64,000 nt of DNA from assembly GCA_951213105.1 (NCBI GenBank), contig OX578140.1, positions 34,153,403 to 34,217,402 on the forward strand, read 5' to 3'. Of this stretch, positions 25,515 through 36,546 are shown in pieces. A program made the position numbers and the translations under genes. Source of the DNA: Amaurobius ferox. Lineage: Eukaryota; Arthropoda; Arachnida; Araneae; Amaurobiidae. The notes under the pieces are model-generated. The model was not told the DNA's origin, made no database searches, and saw nothing but the letters and a program-made list of their open reading frames with translations. Within the stretch, counting starts at the first letter, position 1. The number at the start of each line of letters is the position of its first letter.

Positions 25515-27493
25515 CGTTAGCACGATAACTGCCGTAAAAATGAGTTTATCAAAATGAAATTTTAGTATGTTGTTCAGACGGTCTGTAGGACCTATGGGAA
25601 TATAAATAAATAATATCACCCAATTAGTTTTTTATTGAACCCGGGTTGAAAAAATGAAATACATTGAACCCTATGGGACCTAATTTTTCAAACATTTTTT
25701 AAGTAAATTTAAAATTCACGAATTGATTCGAAATTTTTAGGAAATATTCACATTATCCCATAGAATATATAAAAAAAAATTCAGTAAAATATGTTAAGTA
25801 GTTTTTTAATTAAAAAAATTATTTAATATAGGGAAAAAAACAAATTCAATTAAATTCTGACTTTGGGATATCTTCCAGAAAGGAAAGAGAGAGATATTAT
25901 ATAATAAATATCTCTCCATTTGTTTAAACGTGTTGCATATGGGAGTGGCTTCATATTTTAAAATAAATTTGGTAGATAGCAATTTTTCATTTTTTTTAAT
26001 TAAATTTTATATAACTCTTCATGATAAATTTAATTGATGGCATTTTAAATGCACTTTCCTACGTCCTAGAGAGTTAAAATTTGGTACACAGCTTAAATTT
26101 GTTGAACATTTTATTCGACAAAAATTTGATGGATCTTTAAATATAGATCATACATTTTTTTCGAAATGGCCTGAAAATAATCCCCGTTCACTTCTATAAA
26201 TCATTGTTGTAATATTGTTAAAAATTCTGATGTGGACAGCACATGTCTTTCCCTGCAGACTCATATTCGTTCTCTTTATTTATTCAATGATAATTTGAGT
26301 TTATCTGCACAACATAAGTATTTTAAATGACATTGAATTTACACGTTAAACTTAAATTTGGTTCTCATTTGATAGCTGGACTTATTGTCAAAGGTGGCGT
26401 AGCGAAAACGCGAAAAAACTAGAATATCTCAAGAACGGCTAGTCCTAGAGTAATGGGGTTAGTCTTATTCTTTTTGTTGTCAAAAATCACATATAAAATA
26501 GGAATTTAATTGATATAATTGAGCACACGTAGTCTTTTATTTTTATATATAACGATTTTTGCGGGCCATTTCGCAAAAATAGCCCGTTCCTTTTTCCCGA
26601 ATCGTAGTAGAATAACCTACAAATGATTTATATACAAAATTTTGTTAAATTTGTTATATAAATCACTTGTAGGTTATTGAAATATTATGCACCAAATTTT
26701 GTTAAATTTGGTTCATTAGTTTTTAGCTAGAGTGGATAAAGGCAATTTCTGCGGCCATTTCGCAAAGAAGGCAGATTCTTTTATTACGAATCGTACTATA
26801 ATCTAATGAACATCAGGATTTCCCACAAAAAACATACCTACCAAATTGTATGAAATTCGGTCCATTAGTTTTTCAATTAGAGTGGATGTAATATCCACAC
26901 AGACACACAGAAACATACACAGATACACCCTTACACACACAGACGTCTTCCTAAAACTAGTTTTTTCGTGTTCTAGAAGTCCCAAAACGTGTAGATCCTT
27001 TGAAAATTCGAGTTCCGATCTTCGGCACGATTCCAATACTTTGAGTACATACACATACACATATATATTATCTGTGTATCTAAATTCCGTGCCTATGCAA
27101 TTACAATAGTTGTGATTTTAAATGATCCCTAAACTTTTATTATTTCTTCAAGGAAGCCTAATTTTAACATATGCAGAATGCAAATATCTCAAGCGATTGT
27201 AAGATGAATTACATAAGAATTGCTGAATTTTTTTCACACAAAATTATTTAGCTCTGGAGTCTGGAATACAAGTTATATGAATGAAATATTCATTGATTTT
27301 GCATAAAGAATCAGATGATTTATATTTCGATACAGTTTTAAATATTTAAGTATAATAAATTACTGTAGTACTGTGATAATGTAAAAGATATTACCACTGA
27401 ATGAATCACATTTTAGAAATTTTTAAATGAAATTACATTTCAGTTGGAAAGTGTTTCATAATCAATGCTTATGCATGATTGATCTTTCTTGTT
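25392..27493 (-). mobile_element. Family Z repeat, long form, inverted partner of 19282-21357
   Basis: Reads on the minus strand from AACAAGAAAGATCAATCATG (27493) to AAAGTGTT (25392), including the same nested Y (about 26215-27075) and the (GACA)n tract (here CTGT, 25479-25513). By eye, identity with 19282-21357 is very high along the full length. Both copies stop exactly at the family ends and flanks differ, which favours transposition over a segmental inversion. Confidence 0.85.
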
Positions 27494-30400
27494 TTGGTAT
27501 TGCCGGATTCTAATTTCTTAAGTACTGTCCCTCGTATATGATGGACCTCGACCCTTGGAAGAATATTAGAAGCATCTCTTGGCTTACAAAATCCTACTCA
27601 GGCATGACATGTAATTATTTTATAGTCCGAGTTCATTAATGAACGTGGTCAAATATTTATTGCTTGTGCTGAGCCCCTTTTACTGATGCGACGATGTGAT
27701 TGTGCGACTATAACTTTCCTAAAAGTTAACATATTTTTTTTAATCTGGTTATATGATGAAAAGTAACACTTTATCTACCGGAGGCCTAAAAATAGGCTTT
27801 TTGATGCCAACCCATATTTACCGTAAGCCTAAAAATAGGCTTTTAGGTGTCAACGCTTATCAACCCATAGCTGATTAATAAGTAAATGTCGATGTGTAGT
27901 TTCATTAGTGGATTCAAGACGACTAAGTGTTGGCCGCCTGTCCTTGTGAATTTAAATAATTTTTATTTTCTTGATCCAAAACCCGACTAAAAATTAATCT
28001 TGATAATTAAAGCAAAAATACTTTTTCTAGATTCTTTATCAGAGTGTTCTAATTGTTCTTTGAGCAGCGATGACATTGATTACAGTGACGATAGTGATAT
28101 TAAAGGGTATAGAAAGCATTATTCGGTGTTACCGCTGCAATTATGTACGACCAAACCTGCAATTATGTACGACGATAACCAAAACTGAGCAGGTGTTAGG
28201 CGAGAATCTGCACTTGATTTAACCTAGCTTTTTCATGTAGGAAATGAAACCGAAGCCGGTAGATTAAGTGTTAATGTTATACAAGCCGAATTCAATCCTG
28301 AACGTAATCTGATAAAAGTTGCATGTGCTGTACTTTTTTGCAGCATGTGCTACTTTTAATTGCATGTGCTACTTTTTTACAGTTTGGATATGTAATAAAG
28401 ATAAATGTATTACCAGTCCAGTTTGTTATTGAACGCGGTCTGTCGATAATTGTGCACCTTGCACCCTACCCTTCTCTACTTATACATATTGCTCCACGTA
28501 ACACATGGAACACAATAAAATTGTCTGGAATAGGTATATGTGGTGCAAATTAATGTTTTACAAGCTGAGTTCATTAATGAACGAGGTCGAATATTTATTG
28601 CGTTTGCTGTGTACCCTAACTGATAAGCATTTTGTTCGATTATAAATGGTCCCTAAATTTTAATATTTAGATTTTATTATTAAGATCTTAATATTAAGAT
28701 TTTTTTTATTTAACCTCTTCGCTCCTTCTCATCAATGAATGGTTGAAAAAAGTCTGAAATATGAAGATTAAAAGTCAAGTGGAGCTATACATAATCCAGA
28801 TATTATATTTTTCGATTGATATATTCGGCATTTCCGAGGACGCAGATCGTACAATTTTACTGGATGTTTTCGTCTTGAGGTTCATGAAGAATTCATAAGA
28901 CTCCTATTACCAAGTCAAATATGTGTTGATATCAGGTTTGAGAAGTAGAACGTTTCAGTGCTTATTTGGGTAGAGTAAGTAGACGCACCTTATCAAAAAA
29001 TGTACTTTTCGAAGGAATTGATCCTCTTTAGATAAATTTTAAGGAAGTCGTGAACTTTTCCAGTGGTGCAATACACTCTAAATCTAACCAATGGTGTAAT
29101 ATACTCCAAATCAGCTGCGAATAAATGTTTGATAGTGATATTTAATTTATTTTCCCCAAGAAGTATTTAAACCGTAACTACAATATTTCCTGTGAAACCA
29201 AGTTTTATGAAATACAGAAAAATATTTGTAAAAATGTTCGCTGTAGAATCTGGCGTCTTGTGAAGCGAACTGCCGATCTTGACAAAAGTCTCTTATCCAT
29301 GAGCTACAAAGATAATAAAATGCCCTTTTGTATTTTGCATATACTCTCCTTCAGATTTCAGATCCAAATATAATATTTGATCGTTTGATTTCTTTTCATT
29401 ACTAAGTTTTGTTCTAGATAGGAATCACTCAGTGGATTTAAACATCAGTCATAATTCGCAGTTTCTTTATTATTTAGAATGACATTTTTATAACTTTGTT
29501 TCTTGCTAGATATTAGGTCCGTCATATGGGGGATGCACAATGTTATGTAAAATATTACTAGTATAATGTTATGTAAAATATGGAGGATGGATATTGTTAT
29601 GCATAATTGCCGCCCGCCCGCCTGCAGCACTTGCCATTTTAAAATGGCCGGACACTGGCGGATACACACACCAGCAGCTCAGTAAAATTTATTACTGTAC
29701 CATCTTTTAACAAATCATAGTTATTATACTACTGCCTAAGAAAGCGCAAGTAAATTGCGCTCCTTCCTTAAACTCCTTCAATTAAACTTACCTGTTTTGG
29801 GCAAAGTAAAACTCGCTATTTTTAATCAATATTAAATTAATAATTCCCACAAAATGAACGAGATTATACGAAATCAAATTTAACTTTCAAATATATTAAA
29901 TTTTCAGAGAAATTAAATTAATGTTACATTTCCCTAAAGTCGAAAGTTTGTGATATTTCGTGAAAGTCGCCAAAGTCGTAAAATTATAGCTTAAAGTTTC
30001 AAACAAACAGATATACAAACAGAGAAAATGACGTCTTCATTTTAGAAAATGAAATAAGATAATGACCTGAACAATGGTTGTAGCATAGTAGATATCGAAA
30101 ATTAATGGTTTGAAACATCGTTATGTGTACAAAATGTAATAAAGTAAAATCTATTCACATAAAGTAGTTGTAGGCATCTAATTCCCCAGTTTGACTGATA
30201 TACTGTATATTTTTAAACCTGTATATTTTTTAAAATTTAAGAACATTTTATATGACATCTTGATAATACAAAATCTCGTAAAGAGATACATATTTTCTTT
30301 CTCTGACACCTTGTTTTAAAATTGGCATTGCAAATAAATATAGGATATAATGTATGAGAAAATCGAGTGGAGATTGACAGTCCAGATGATTTTTTTAATC

Positions 30401-30615
30401 ATAGTATTGTAATTATCAACCTTTCTTATGGTTACATAGAACAATCAAACTTTTTAGTGTAGTTAGATTATTATACTAAAATTATACTTGTGAAAATGTG
30501 AGAATAATATTAACTCCAGTGTGGCTCAATTCGACTTTTTCCTAAAAGAATTCAATTTTTTTTTCAAATTTTACCAGTAAAAATTTGAAAAATCGGTATC
30601 GTGAGTTCAAATGAT
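27494..30615. other. Unassigned region with palindromic repeats (R5), no supported gene
   Basis: A block with the perfect palindrome GTTCATTAATGAAC occurs at 27631-27644 and 28569-28582, with weaker relatives at about 28280-28320 and 28411-28460. A 45-bp unit with AGCCTAAAAATAGGCT is repeated at 27777-27862. A perfect palindrome GCCATTTTAAAATGGC lies at about 29632-29648. The open frame 28000-28188 encodes an acidic Ser/Asp-rich stretch (SSDDIDYSDDSD) but has no further support. The rest is AT-rich. Confidence 0.5.
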
Positions 30616-30628
30616 TACAACTATAGTG

Positions 30629-30685
30629 TTGTTGTAGTTGAGATCCAGACTATCCGACCTATCAGAAAGGTGTAAGGTAACTGTT
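30629..30685 (-). mobile_element. SINE 3' tail, array insert 1 (57 bp)
   Basis: Tail segment (TTGAGATCCAGACTATCCGA.. GGTGTAAGGTAACTGTT read on plus) of the 5S/tRNA SINE family, lying between two copies of TACAACTAYAGTG (30616-30628 and 30686-30698). The 5' part of the SINE is missing. Confidence 0.8.
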
Positions 30686-30698
30686 TACAACTACAGTG

Positions 30699-31062
30699 TT
30701 GTTGTTGAGACCCAGACCGTTCGACCTACCAGAAAGGTTGACTGTTTGGACGGCCGGGAAGTGGCACCCAATTTAGACCGGATCCCAGTGGGGGAGGCAT
30801 CCACAGGGACCGTACCCTCTTTCCCCTACCACCAACCTCTCGGAAGGACTTACGGACCCACATGTTTAACGTGATCGTACTCCGCATGAACACGGCGGCA
30901 GTTGTGGCAGGGCGCAAACCACCGGGCTACCGCGCCCGAAATGTGCCAACAGTACGCGGTGTTCCCAGGTGGTCACCCACCCAAGTAATAACCGCGCCCG
31001 ATGATGCCTGACTTCGGTGATCTAACGAGAACCGGTGTTTTCAGCACGGTTCGGCCGTTGGC
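30699..31062 (-). mobile_element. Full-length chimeric 5S/tRNA SINE, array insert 2
   Basis: On the minus strand it starts GCCAACGGCCGAACCGTGC at 31062. The first 118 bp (31062-30945) follow metazoan 5S rRNA along its length, including the C-box-like ACCACCTGGGAACACC. Next is a tRNA-like unit starting GGGCGCGGTAGCCC, without a B box. The family body follows (TTCATGCGGAGTACGATCAC, GGTCCGTAAGTCCTTC, CCTCCCCCACTGGGATCC), and the tail is GACGGTCTGGGTCTCAACA. It is bordered by TACAACTACAGTG on both sides. Confidence 0.88.
30945..31062 (-). repeat. 5S rRNA-derived SINE head
   Basis: 118 bp, against ~120 nt for animal 5S rRNA. AAGTCAGGCATCATCGGGC corresponds to the 5S A box, and TTACTTGGGTGGGTGACC with ACCTGGGAACACC corresponds to the intermediate element and C box. 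Ends GTACTGTTGGC. The many changes and the attached SINE body mean it is a retroposed head, not a 5S gene. Confidence 0.85.
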
Positions 31063-31075
31063 TACAACTACAGTG

Positions 31076-31144
31076 TTGAAGACCCAGACCGTCCGACTCG
31101 TCCAGGGGACTAAGAGCAACTATTTGGACGGCCGGGAAACACAC
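31076..31144 (-). mobile_element. SINE 3' tail, array insert 3 (69 bp)
   Basis: Segment with GAAGACCCAGACCGTCCGAC and TATTTGGACGGCCGG, flanked by TACAACTACAGTG at 31063-31075 and 31145-31157. Its middle (TCGTCCAGGGGACTAAGAGC) differs from the main SINE tail but is close to the 58-bp insert at 8059-8116, suggesting a second subfamily. Confidence 0.8.
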
Positions 31145-31157
31145 TACAACTACAGTG

Positions 31158-31217
31158 TTGAAGACCCAGACCGTCCGACTGGTCCAGAGGACTAAGAGCA
31201 ACTATTTGGACGGCCGG
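31158..31217 (-). mobile_element. SINE 3' tail, array insert 4 (60 bp)
   Basis: Almost the same as insert 3 (GAAGACCCAGACCGTCCGAC.. GGTCCAGAGGACTAAGAGC), between TACAACTACAGTG copies at 31145-31157 and 31218-31230. It is 9 bp shorter at its 5' end than insert 3. Confidence 0.8.
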
Positions 31218-31230
31218 TACAACTACAGTG

Positions 31231-31485
31231 TTGTTGTTGTTGAGACCCAGACCGTCCGACCTACCAGAAAGGTGTAAGGTAACTGTATGGACGGCCGGGA
31301 AGTGCCACCCAATTTAGACCGGAACCCAGTGGGGGAGGCATCCACAGGGACCGTACCCTCCTTCCCCTACCACCAACCTCTTGGAAGGACTTACGGACCC
31401 ACATGTTTAACGTGATCGTACTCCGCATGAACACGGCGGCATTTGTGGCAGCGTGCAAATCTAGCGCGCAAACCACGGGGATAGG
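31231..31485 (-). mobile_element. 5'-truncated tRNA/body SINE, array insert 5
   Basis: On the minus strand it starts in the tRNA-like unit (CCCCGTGGTTTGCGCGCTAG) and continues through the family body to the tail. The 5S head is missing, and the B box is absent here too (GATTTGCACGCTGCCAC goes straight to the body). TACAACTACAGTG flanks it at 31218-31230 and 31486-31498. The open frame 31261-31476 is an artefact of the GC-rich body. Confidence 0.85.
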
Positions 31486-31559
31486 TACAACTACAGTGTG
31501 TAACTCTTCACTTTAATAGACTGGAAAACATATTTCGATTTTCAATCTACTTGACAATT

Positions 31560-31970
31560 TTCTTCCCGGGACGGTAACTTGCTGAAGACGTCATGAACAA
31601 ATTTAATTGTATCGGGGCTATTTTTCACAACAATGATTGGAGCTATTAAATCTCGTTCTCCTTGAGCAATTAATGAACCCCTATATACATGATTATATCA
31701 AATTGTGTCCTATGCTGCCATGTTAAAAAAATATATTTCCCAATAAATTTCCAGGTTTTCGTTGCAATTTCAAAAAAAATCTAGTTCTAAAGATTTTAAT
31801 AACAAAACCGGATATAAAATTTTGTGAAAATATAAATTTGTGAAAATAATTGTGGCTGCTACCGTGTACACAAGAAATCAACCGCTGGCATCAGATAGAT
31901 AGACAGACAGACTGGAGAACATTACTCTACATATAATCAAAAGCGTTCAGGAGGTTTTGAAACATATATT
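31560..31970 (+). mobile_element. Family W repeat leading into the satellite
   Basis: Resembles 5505-5900 (ATGCTGCCATGTTAAAAAAA at 31708, ATTGTGGCTGCTACCG at 31850, GATAGATAGACAGACAGAC at 31896, GTTCAGGAGGTTTTGAAACA at 31946). It continues without a break into the tandem array, so the array grew from the 3' end of this element. Confidence 0.75.
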
Positions 31971-33880
31971 GGCACGAAAATACGCAATAGAAAATTTTTG
32001 TGAAAGCAATACATTCTCAATGCTAATATGAGAATGTATAAACAAAAATGTTATAAAAGATCTACTTCAAAATGTTATACAAGATCTACATAATAATGTT
32101 GTATAAGATCTACATAAAAATGTTATATAAGATATTTGTCAACATGTGGGAAAGCAAGTAGAGAAAAGTGTTCAGAAGGTCTAAAAACATATATTGGCAT
32201 CAAAATCTCGCAATAGAAAATTATTGTGAAAGCAATACATTCTCAATGCTAATATGAGAATGTATAAACAAAAATGTTATAAAAGATCTACTTCAAAATG
32301 TTATACAAGATCTACATAATAATGTTGTATAAGATCTACATAAAAATGTTATATAAGATATTTGTCAACATGTGGGAAAGCAAGTAGAGAAAAGTGTTCA
32401 GAAGGTCTAAAAACATATATTGGCATCAAAATCTCGCAATAGAAAATTATTGTGAAAGCAATACATTCTCAATGCTAATATGAGAATGTATAAACAAAAA
32501 TGTTATAAAAGATCTACTTCAAAATGTTATACAAGATCTACATAATAATGTTGTATAAGATCTACATAAAAATGTTATATAAGATATTTGTCAACATGGG
32601 GGAAAGAAAGTAGGGAAAAGTGTTCAAAAGGTCTAAAAACATATATTGGCATCAAAATCTCGCAATCGAAAATTATTGTGAAAGCAATACTTTCTCAATG
32701 CTACTTATGAGAATGTATAAACAGAAATGTTATATAAGATCTACTTAAAGATGTTATATAAGATCTACTTAAAAATGTTATATAAGATCTACATATTAAT
32801 GTTATAAGATCTACATAAAAATGTTATATAAGATATTTGTCAACATGGGGGAAAGCAAGTAGGGAAAAGTGTTCAGAAGGTCTAAAAACATATATTGGCA
32901 TCAAAATCTCGCAATCGAAAATTATTGTGAAAGCAATACTTTCTCAATGCTACTTATGAGAATGTATAAACAAAAATGTTATATAAGATCTACTTAAAGA
33001 TGTTATATAAGATCTACTTAAACATGTTATATAAGATCTACATATTAATATTTTATGATCTACTTAAAAATGTTAAATAAGATATTTGTCAACATGGGGG
33101 AAAGCAAGTAGGGAAAAGTGTTCAGAAGGTCTAAAAATATATATTGGCATCAAAATCTCGCAATCGAAAATTATTGTGAAAGCAATACTTTCTCAATGCT
33201 ACTTATGAGAATGTATAAACAAAAATGTTATATAAGATCTACTTAAAGATGTTATATAAGATCTACTTAAACATGTTATATAAGATCTACATATTAATAT
33301 TTTATGATCTACTTAAAAATGTTAAATAAGATATTTGTCAACATGGGGGAAAGCAAGTAGGGAAAAGTGTTCAGAAGGTCTAAAAACATATATTGGCATC
33401 AAAATCTCGCAATCGAAAATTATTGTGAAAGCAATACTTTCTCAATGCTACTTATGAGAATGTATAAACAAAAATGTTATATAAGATCTACTTAAAGATG
33501 TTATATAAGATCTACTTAAACATGTTATATAAGATCTACATATTAATGTTATAAGATCTACATAAAAATGTTATATAAGATATTTGTCAACATAGGGGAA
33601 AGCAAGTAAGGAAAAGTGTTCAGAAGTTCTAAAAACATATATTGGCATCAAAATCTCGCAATAGAAAATTATCGTGAAAGCAATACTTTCTCAATGATAC
33701 TTATGAGAATGTATAAACAAAAATGTTATATAAGATCTACATAAAAATGTTATATAATATATTTGTTAACATGGGGGAAGGCAAATTGGGAAAGCTTTCA
33801 GGAGGTCTTAAAACATATATTGACATCAAAATATCGAATTCGAAAATTTTCGTGAAATCAGTACTTTCTCTATATTATAT
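31945..33880 (+). repeat. Satellite-like array grown from the end of family W
   Basis: The anchor TTGGCATCAAAATCTCGCAA or its variant occurs at about 31971, 32196, 32422, 32648, 32897, 33146, 33396, 33643 and 33822. Periods are 225, 226, 226, 249, 249, 250, 247 and 179. The two unit classes differ by 23 bp, the length of an internal sub-repeat (TGTTATATAAGATCTACTTA) present three to five times per unit. Each unit also has an inverted repeat CATTCTCA..TGAGAATG. The open frame 33723-34073 extends from the last units and is not a gene. Confidence 0.9.
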
Positions 33881-35080
33881 TACATGGTATGAGAAAGTAA
33901 TAATAGACAAATCAGATATGCTGGGAATTATATACCAAAACCTGCTCACGAAGCAAAAAATCCAGTGCGGAAATTACATGAATGGATTTATTTCTAAGGA
34001 CGTCCTGAAGCAAAATCTAGCAAATATCAGATTTTTCTCGAAATGTCACTGTCCTATGAAATCGAGATGCTGATGATGCAACATATCATAAGTACTTCTT
34101 CCTTACAATATTAGATGGGGATTCACGTTTTCAACCGATTTGCAGTTTTAAAGAGGAAAAAATATTCATGTTTCAGCGGTTTAAGACAAAAAGGATTGGG
34201 ATCCTTTCTTCCTTTCTTTCGTTATTTCCTTTTCAAATAATGACGTGTTATTTTTTCTATATAATTCTATTGTCAGAATTTATTTTTACCTTCATGACAC
34301 CTAGTAATTCAACCAGATCTTTTGACACAAATTTCCATTCTCTATAGGGATAAGAGATTTGTCTTTAGACCAGTATCCATACATTCATTTTGGTCAGTTG
34401 GATTAATGATTAAAATATAAATATAAATTTATATTATGTTTTTTCATTTTTTAATGTGTACAATATTTTTAATACGTGTATAACGTACCCTCTACCGCTT
34501 TCAAACGTTGTATTTGGCTATATACGATATTTTACACTTTATTTTCATATTTTAATAATTGTGGATAGTGGGATATTTTACAAACAGTTCCGTTTAGAAT
34601 CTTCTATGCTCAAAATGTTATTGCTTACAGTAATAAAATTCACATGTAATAAAATTGTTATGAAATTGAATTTACATAAATAAAATTGTACGTTGTGCTG
34701 CCGTCTGTCAGTTTGATATCTCAGTACCGCAGAAATCAGTTTTCTTTTATAAGAATTATTATAATCATTATGTCCTCTAATTGTTAATTATGTTTTCTTA
34801 CATTATATATTTCTTACGAGTATACAGCTTGTCTCGAACATGTGTAAACTTTTTCATCATAAAGTCTGTCCCTATATGGTGTCTCTATATAGTTTTATTG
34901 GGCGAAATTTCCTGTTGTCAATGGGGATATGTAAATAGCAAATGGTGTGTCCAACTCCCATTTCCAATACGAAAATTAAGCATGGGGTGTACTCGACTCA
35001 TTTGCACCTAAAAGATTTAAATTCTCAAAGAATTTATTTGAAAGAGTGTTAGGATTGATTTTATAATAGATTGACATTGT
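33881..35080. other. AT-rich DNA, nothing recognised
   Basis: Follows the satellite. Open frames 34456-34683 and 34781-35011 are short, and I recognise no family, splice pattern or repeat relation. Confidence 0.4.
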
Positions 35081-35081
35081 C

Positions 35082-35405
35082 ATGACACACAGAATACGGT
35101 TGATAGATTCTCCACGCTGGTGTGCTATTGGGAGGCTTGAGACAAGACTGTCTATTAAGGTCACCAATTACTTTTCTGTGGACCATTCTGTCAATTTTCG
35201 TTTTACCTTTATGCCAACTTATCTTTCTTATGAAGGGAAAGAGATTCTCAGAAAAGTGACAAAGGATCTCATTGAATATTGTATTGTGGGCAAAAAACTC
35301 GTCATTGGTTGCGATGCAAATGCTCACCACACTGTGTGGTGCAGCAGTGACTGCAATCGACGTGGTGATGATCTTTTGGATCACATTTTTGACGCTGCTT
35401 GTTGA
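35082..35405 (+). pseudogene. Non-LTR retrotransposon endonuclease fragment
   Basis: The frame contains LVIGCDANAHHTVWCSSDCN followed by RRGDDLLDHIF. This is the central part of the apurinic-like endonuclease (endonuclease/exonuclease/phosphatase fold) of arthropod Jockey/CR1-type LINEs, where DANAHH..WGSSD..N.RG is highly conserved. The Asp and Asn of the D-x-N motif and the His are kept, while the usual Gly after Trp reads Cys. The domain is truncated: the N-terminal part is not readable and the frame ends at TGA 35403-35405, with possible continuation in another frame (35395-35480). No reverse transcriptase follows. In an intact element this enzyme nicks the target for reverse transcription. 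Confidence 0.8.
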
Positions 35406-35559
35406 ACTGAATTTATTGCTTTCCGAATTTATAGAGAATCGCAAAATTGTGGCACATCTAAAGTACTCTTGCTGCCTTTAAAGGTATCGGCAATTACATG
35501 CTGACGAATAAAAAGCACAAGACCGGTCCTTGGGTACTGTCTTTTCATTTTGGCGTATG

Positions 35560-36545
35560 CAACAGGAATCAGGATATTTTATTTTTCAGATCTGCAAATT
35601 TCGATATACGAATTTGTCGGAATACCGCCAACTTGGTAACTTTCTCTTAATAGTTGCCAAATTGACAAAACTGTCAGCAAATCGACAAAAATGTCATCAA
35701 ATTGTAAAGATGACTCTAAAATAATGGTGGCTGGACAAGGTGGAGAAGTGTCTGAGGAACGTTGGCGTCAATAGATGGAGGACAGTGGCGTCGAATAGGT
35801 CGAGATGGTGGAAACTGACTGAGACGGCCTTGGCTGGCAATCAGCTGAAGTGCTTAAGAAGAAGATGACTCTAAAACAATGGAATTGATTGTGTTTTGTT
35901 AGGATCTAGCACTTGTGATGATGTTTCGGTAGCGTCTGGCAGTCAGCCCAATCATTTCACTTGGCGACAAATTTGACAACATTTTAAATGTCGCCAAATT
36001 GATAAAGATATTGCAAAATTGACAAAGTGAAGCTAAATCAATGAAATTATTTTTGTTTTGTTAGGCTATAGTATTGTATTGATGTTTTGGTATGGTCTGT
36101 CTGTTTGTTCGATCGTTCTACTTGGTGACAAATTTGGCAACTTTTTAAAATGTCGCCGAATTCACCAAAATATTGTTAAATTGACAAATATATCACCTTA
36201 TTAGTAAAATGATGCTAAACTATTGAAAAAAACCCGGCTAATTGATGAAAATTCAATATTTTGCAAAATGAAGTTCAATTTGTGTGATAATAGTTGTCGT
36301 TTTGTGGAAATTCATTTTATTTTGTAAATGTGTTTACAAACGGGGTCAAGATGTTTTATTCTTTAAATCTGTCTTTGAAAATAATTTTGTATAACGAAAA
36401 CAGAGATTATTATAGTTCTTTTTACAAGATATAGAATGCTTTGAATAACTATGTCATTCAGAATACTATAGCCATTTTCACATAACTGTGGATTTTAAGT
36501 TTCTTCATATTATATTTTCCGTCCGAAGAACGGGTACATTGCTAG
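35560..36545 (+). mobile_element. 5'-truncated Helitron fragment
   Basis: Matches the middle and end of the Helitrons at 47966, 56185 and 58629: TTTTTCAGATCTGCAAATTT (35582), GCCAAATTGACAAAA blocks, TGGTGACAAATTTGGC, and the end CCGTCCGAAGAACGGGTACA then TTGCTAG, with host T at 36546. It lacks the TCTATATAAA 5' end. A LINE tail is inserted at 35728-35862. Confidence 0.75.
35728..35862 (+). pseudogene. 3' end of a LINE reverse transcriptase ORF with target duplication
   Basis: A 135-bp piece encodes WLDKVEKCLRNVGVNRWRT and then SNRSRWWKLTETAL, ending LKCLRRR with a stop. This resembles the conserved C-terminus of arthropod Jockey/CR1-type LINE polyproteins, as recalled. It ends in a short AAG repeat. 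It is flanked by 20-bp repeats AGATGACTCTAAAAYAATGG (35708-35727 and 35863-35882, one difference), as expected for a severely 5'-truncated LINE insertion. The target was the Helitron fragment. Confidence 0.7.
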
Positions 36546-36546
36546 T

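Noticed and set aside
28000..28188. Acidic Ser/Asp-rich frame as a piggyBac N-terminus
   Set aside because: Only a compositional resemblance; no transposase core, ends or TTAA target found nearby.
30638..31476. GC-rich open frames around 30.6-31.5 kb and at 44467-44709
   Set aside because: They are translations of SINE body sequence in either direction.
31945..33880. CRISPR-like array (regular repeats)
   Set aside because: Units are 226-250 bp and nearly identical throughout, with no unique spacers, in eukaryotic DNA.
33723..34073. 116-residue open frame
   Set aside because: It starts in the last satellite units, is AT-rich, and has no known domain.
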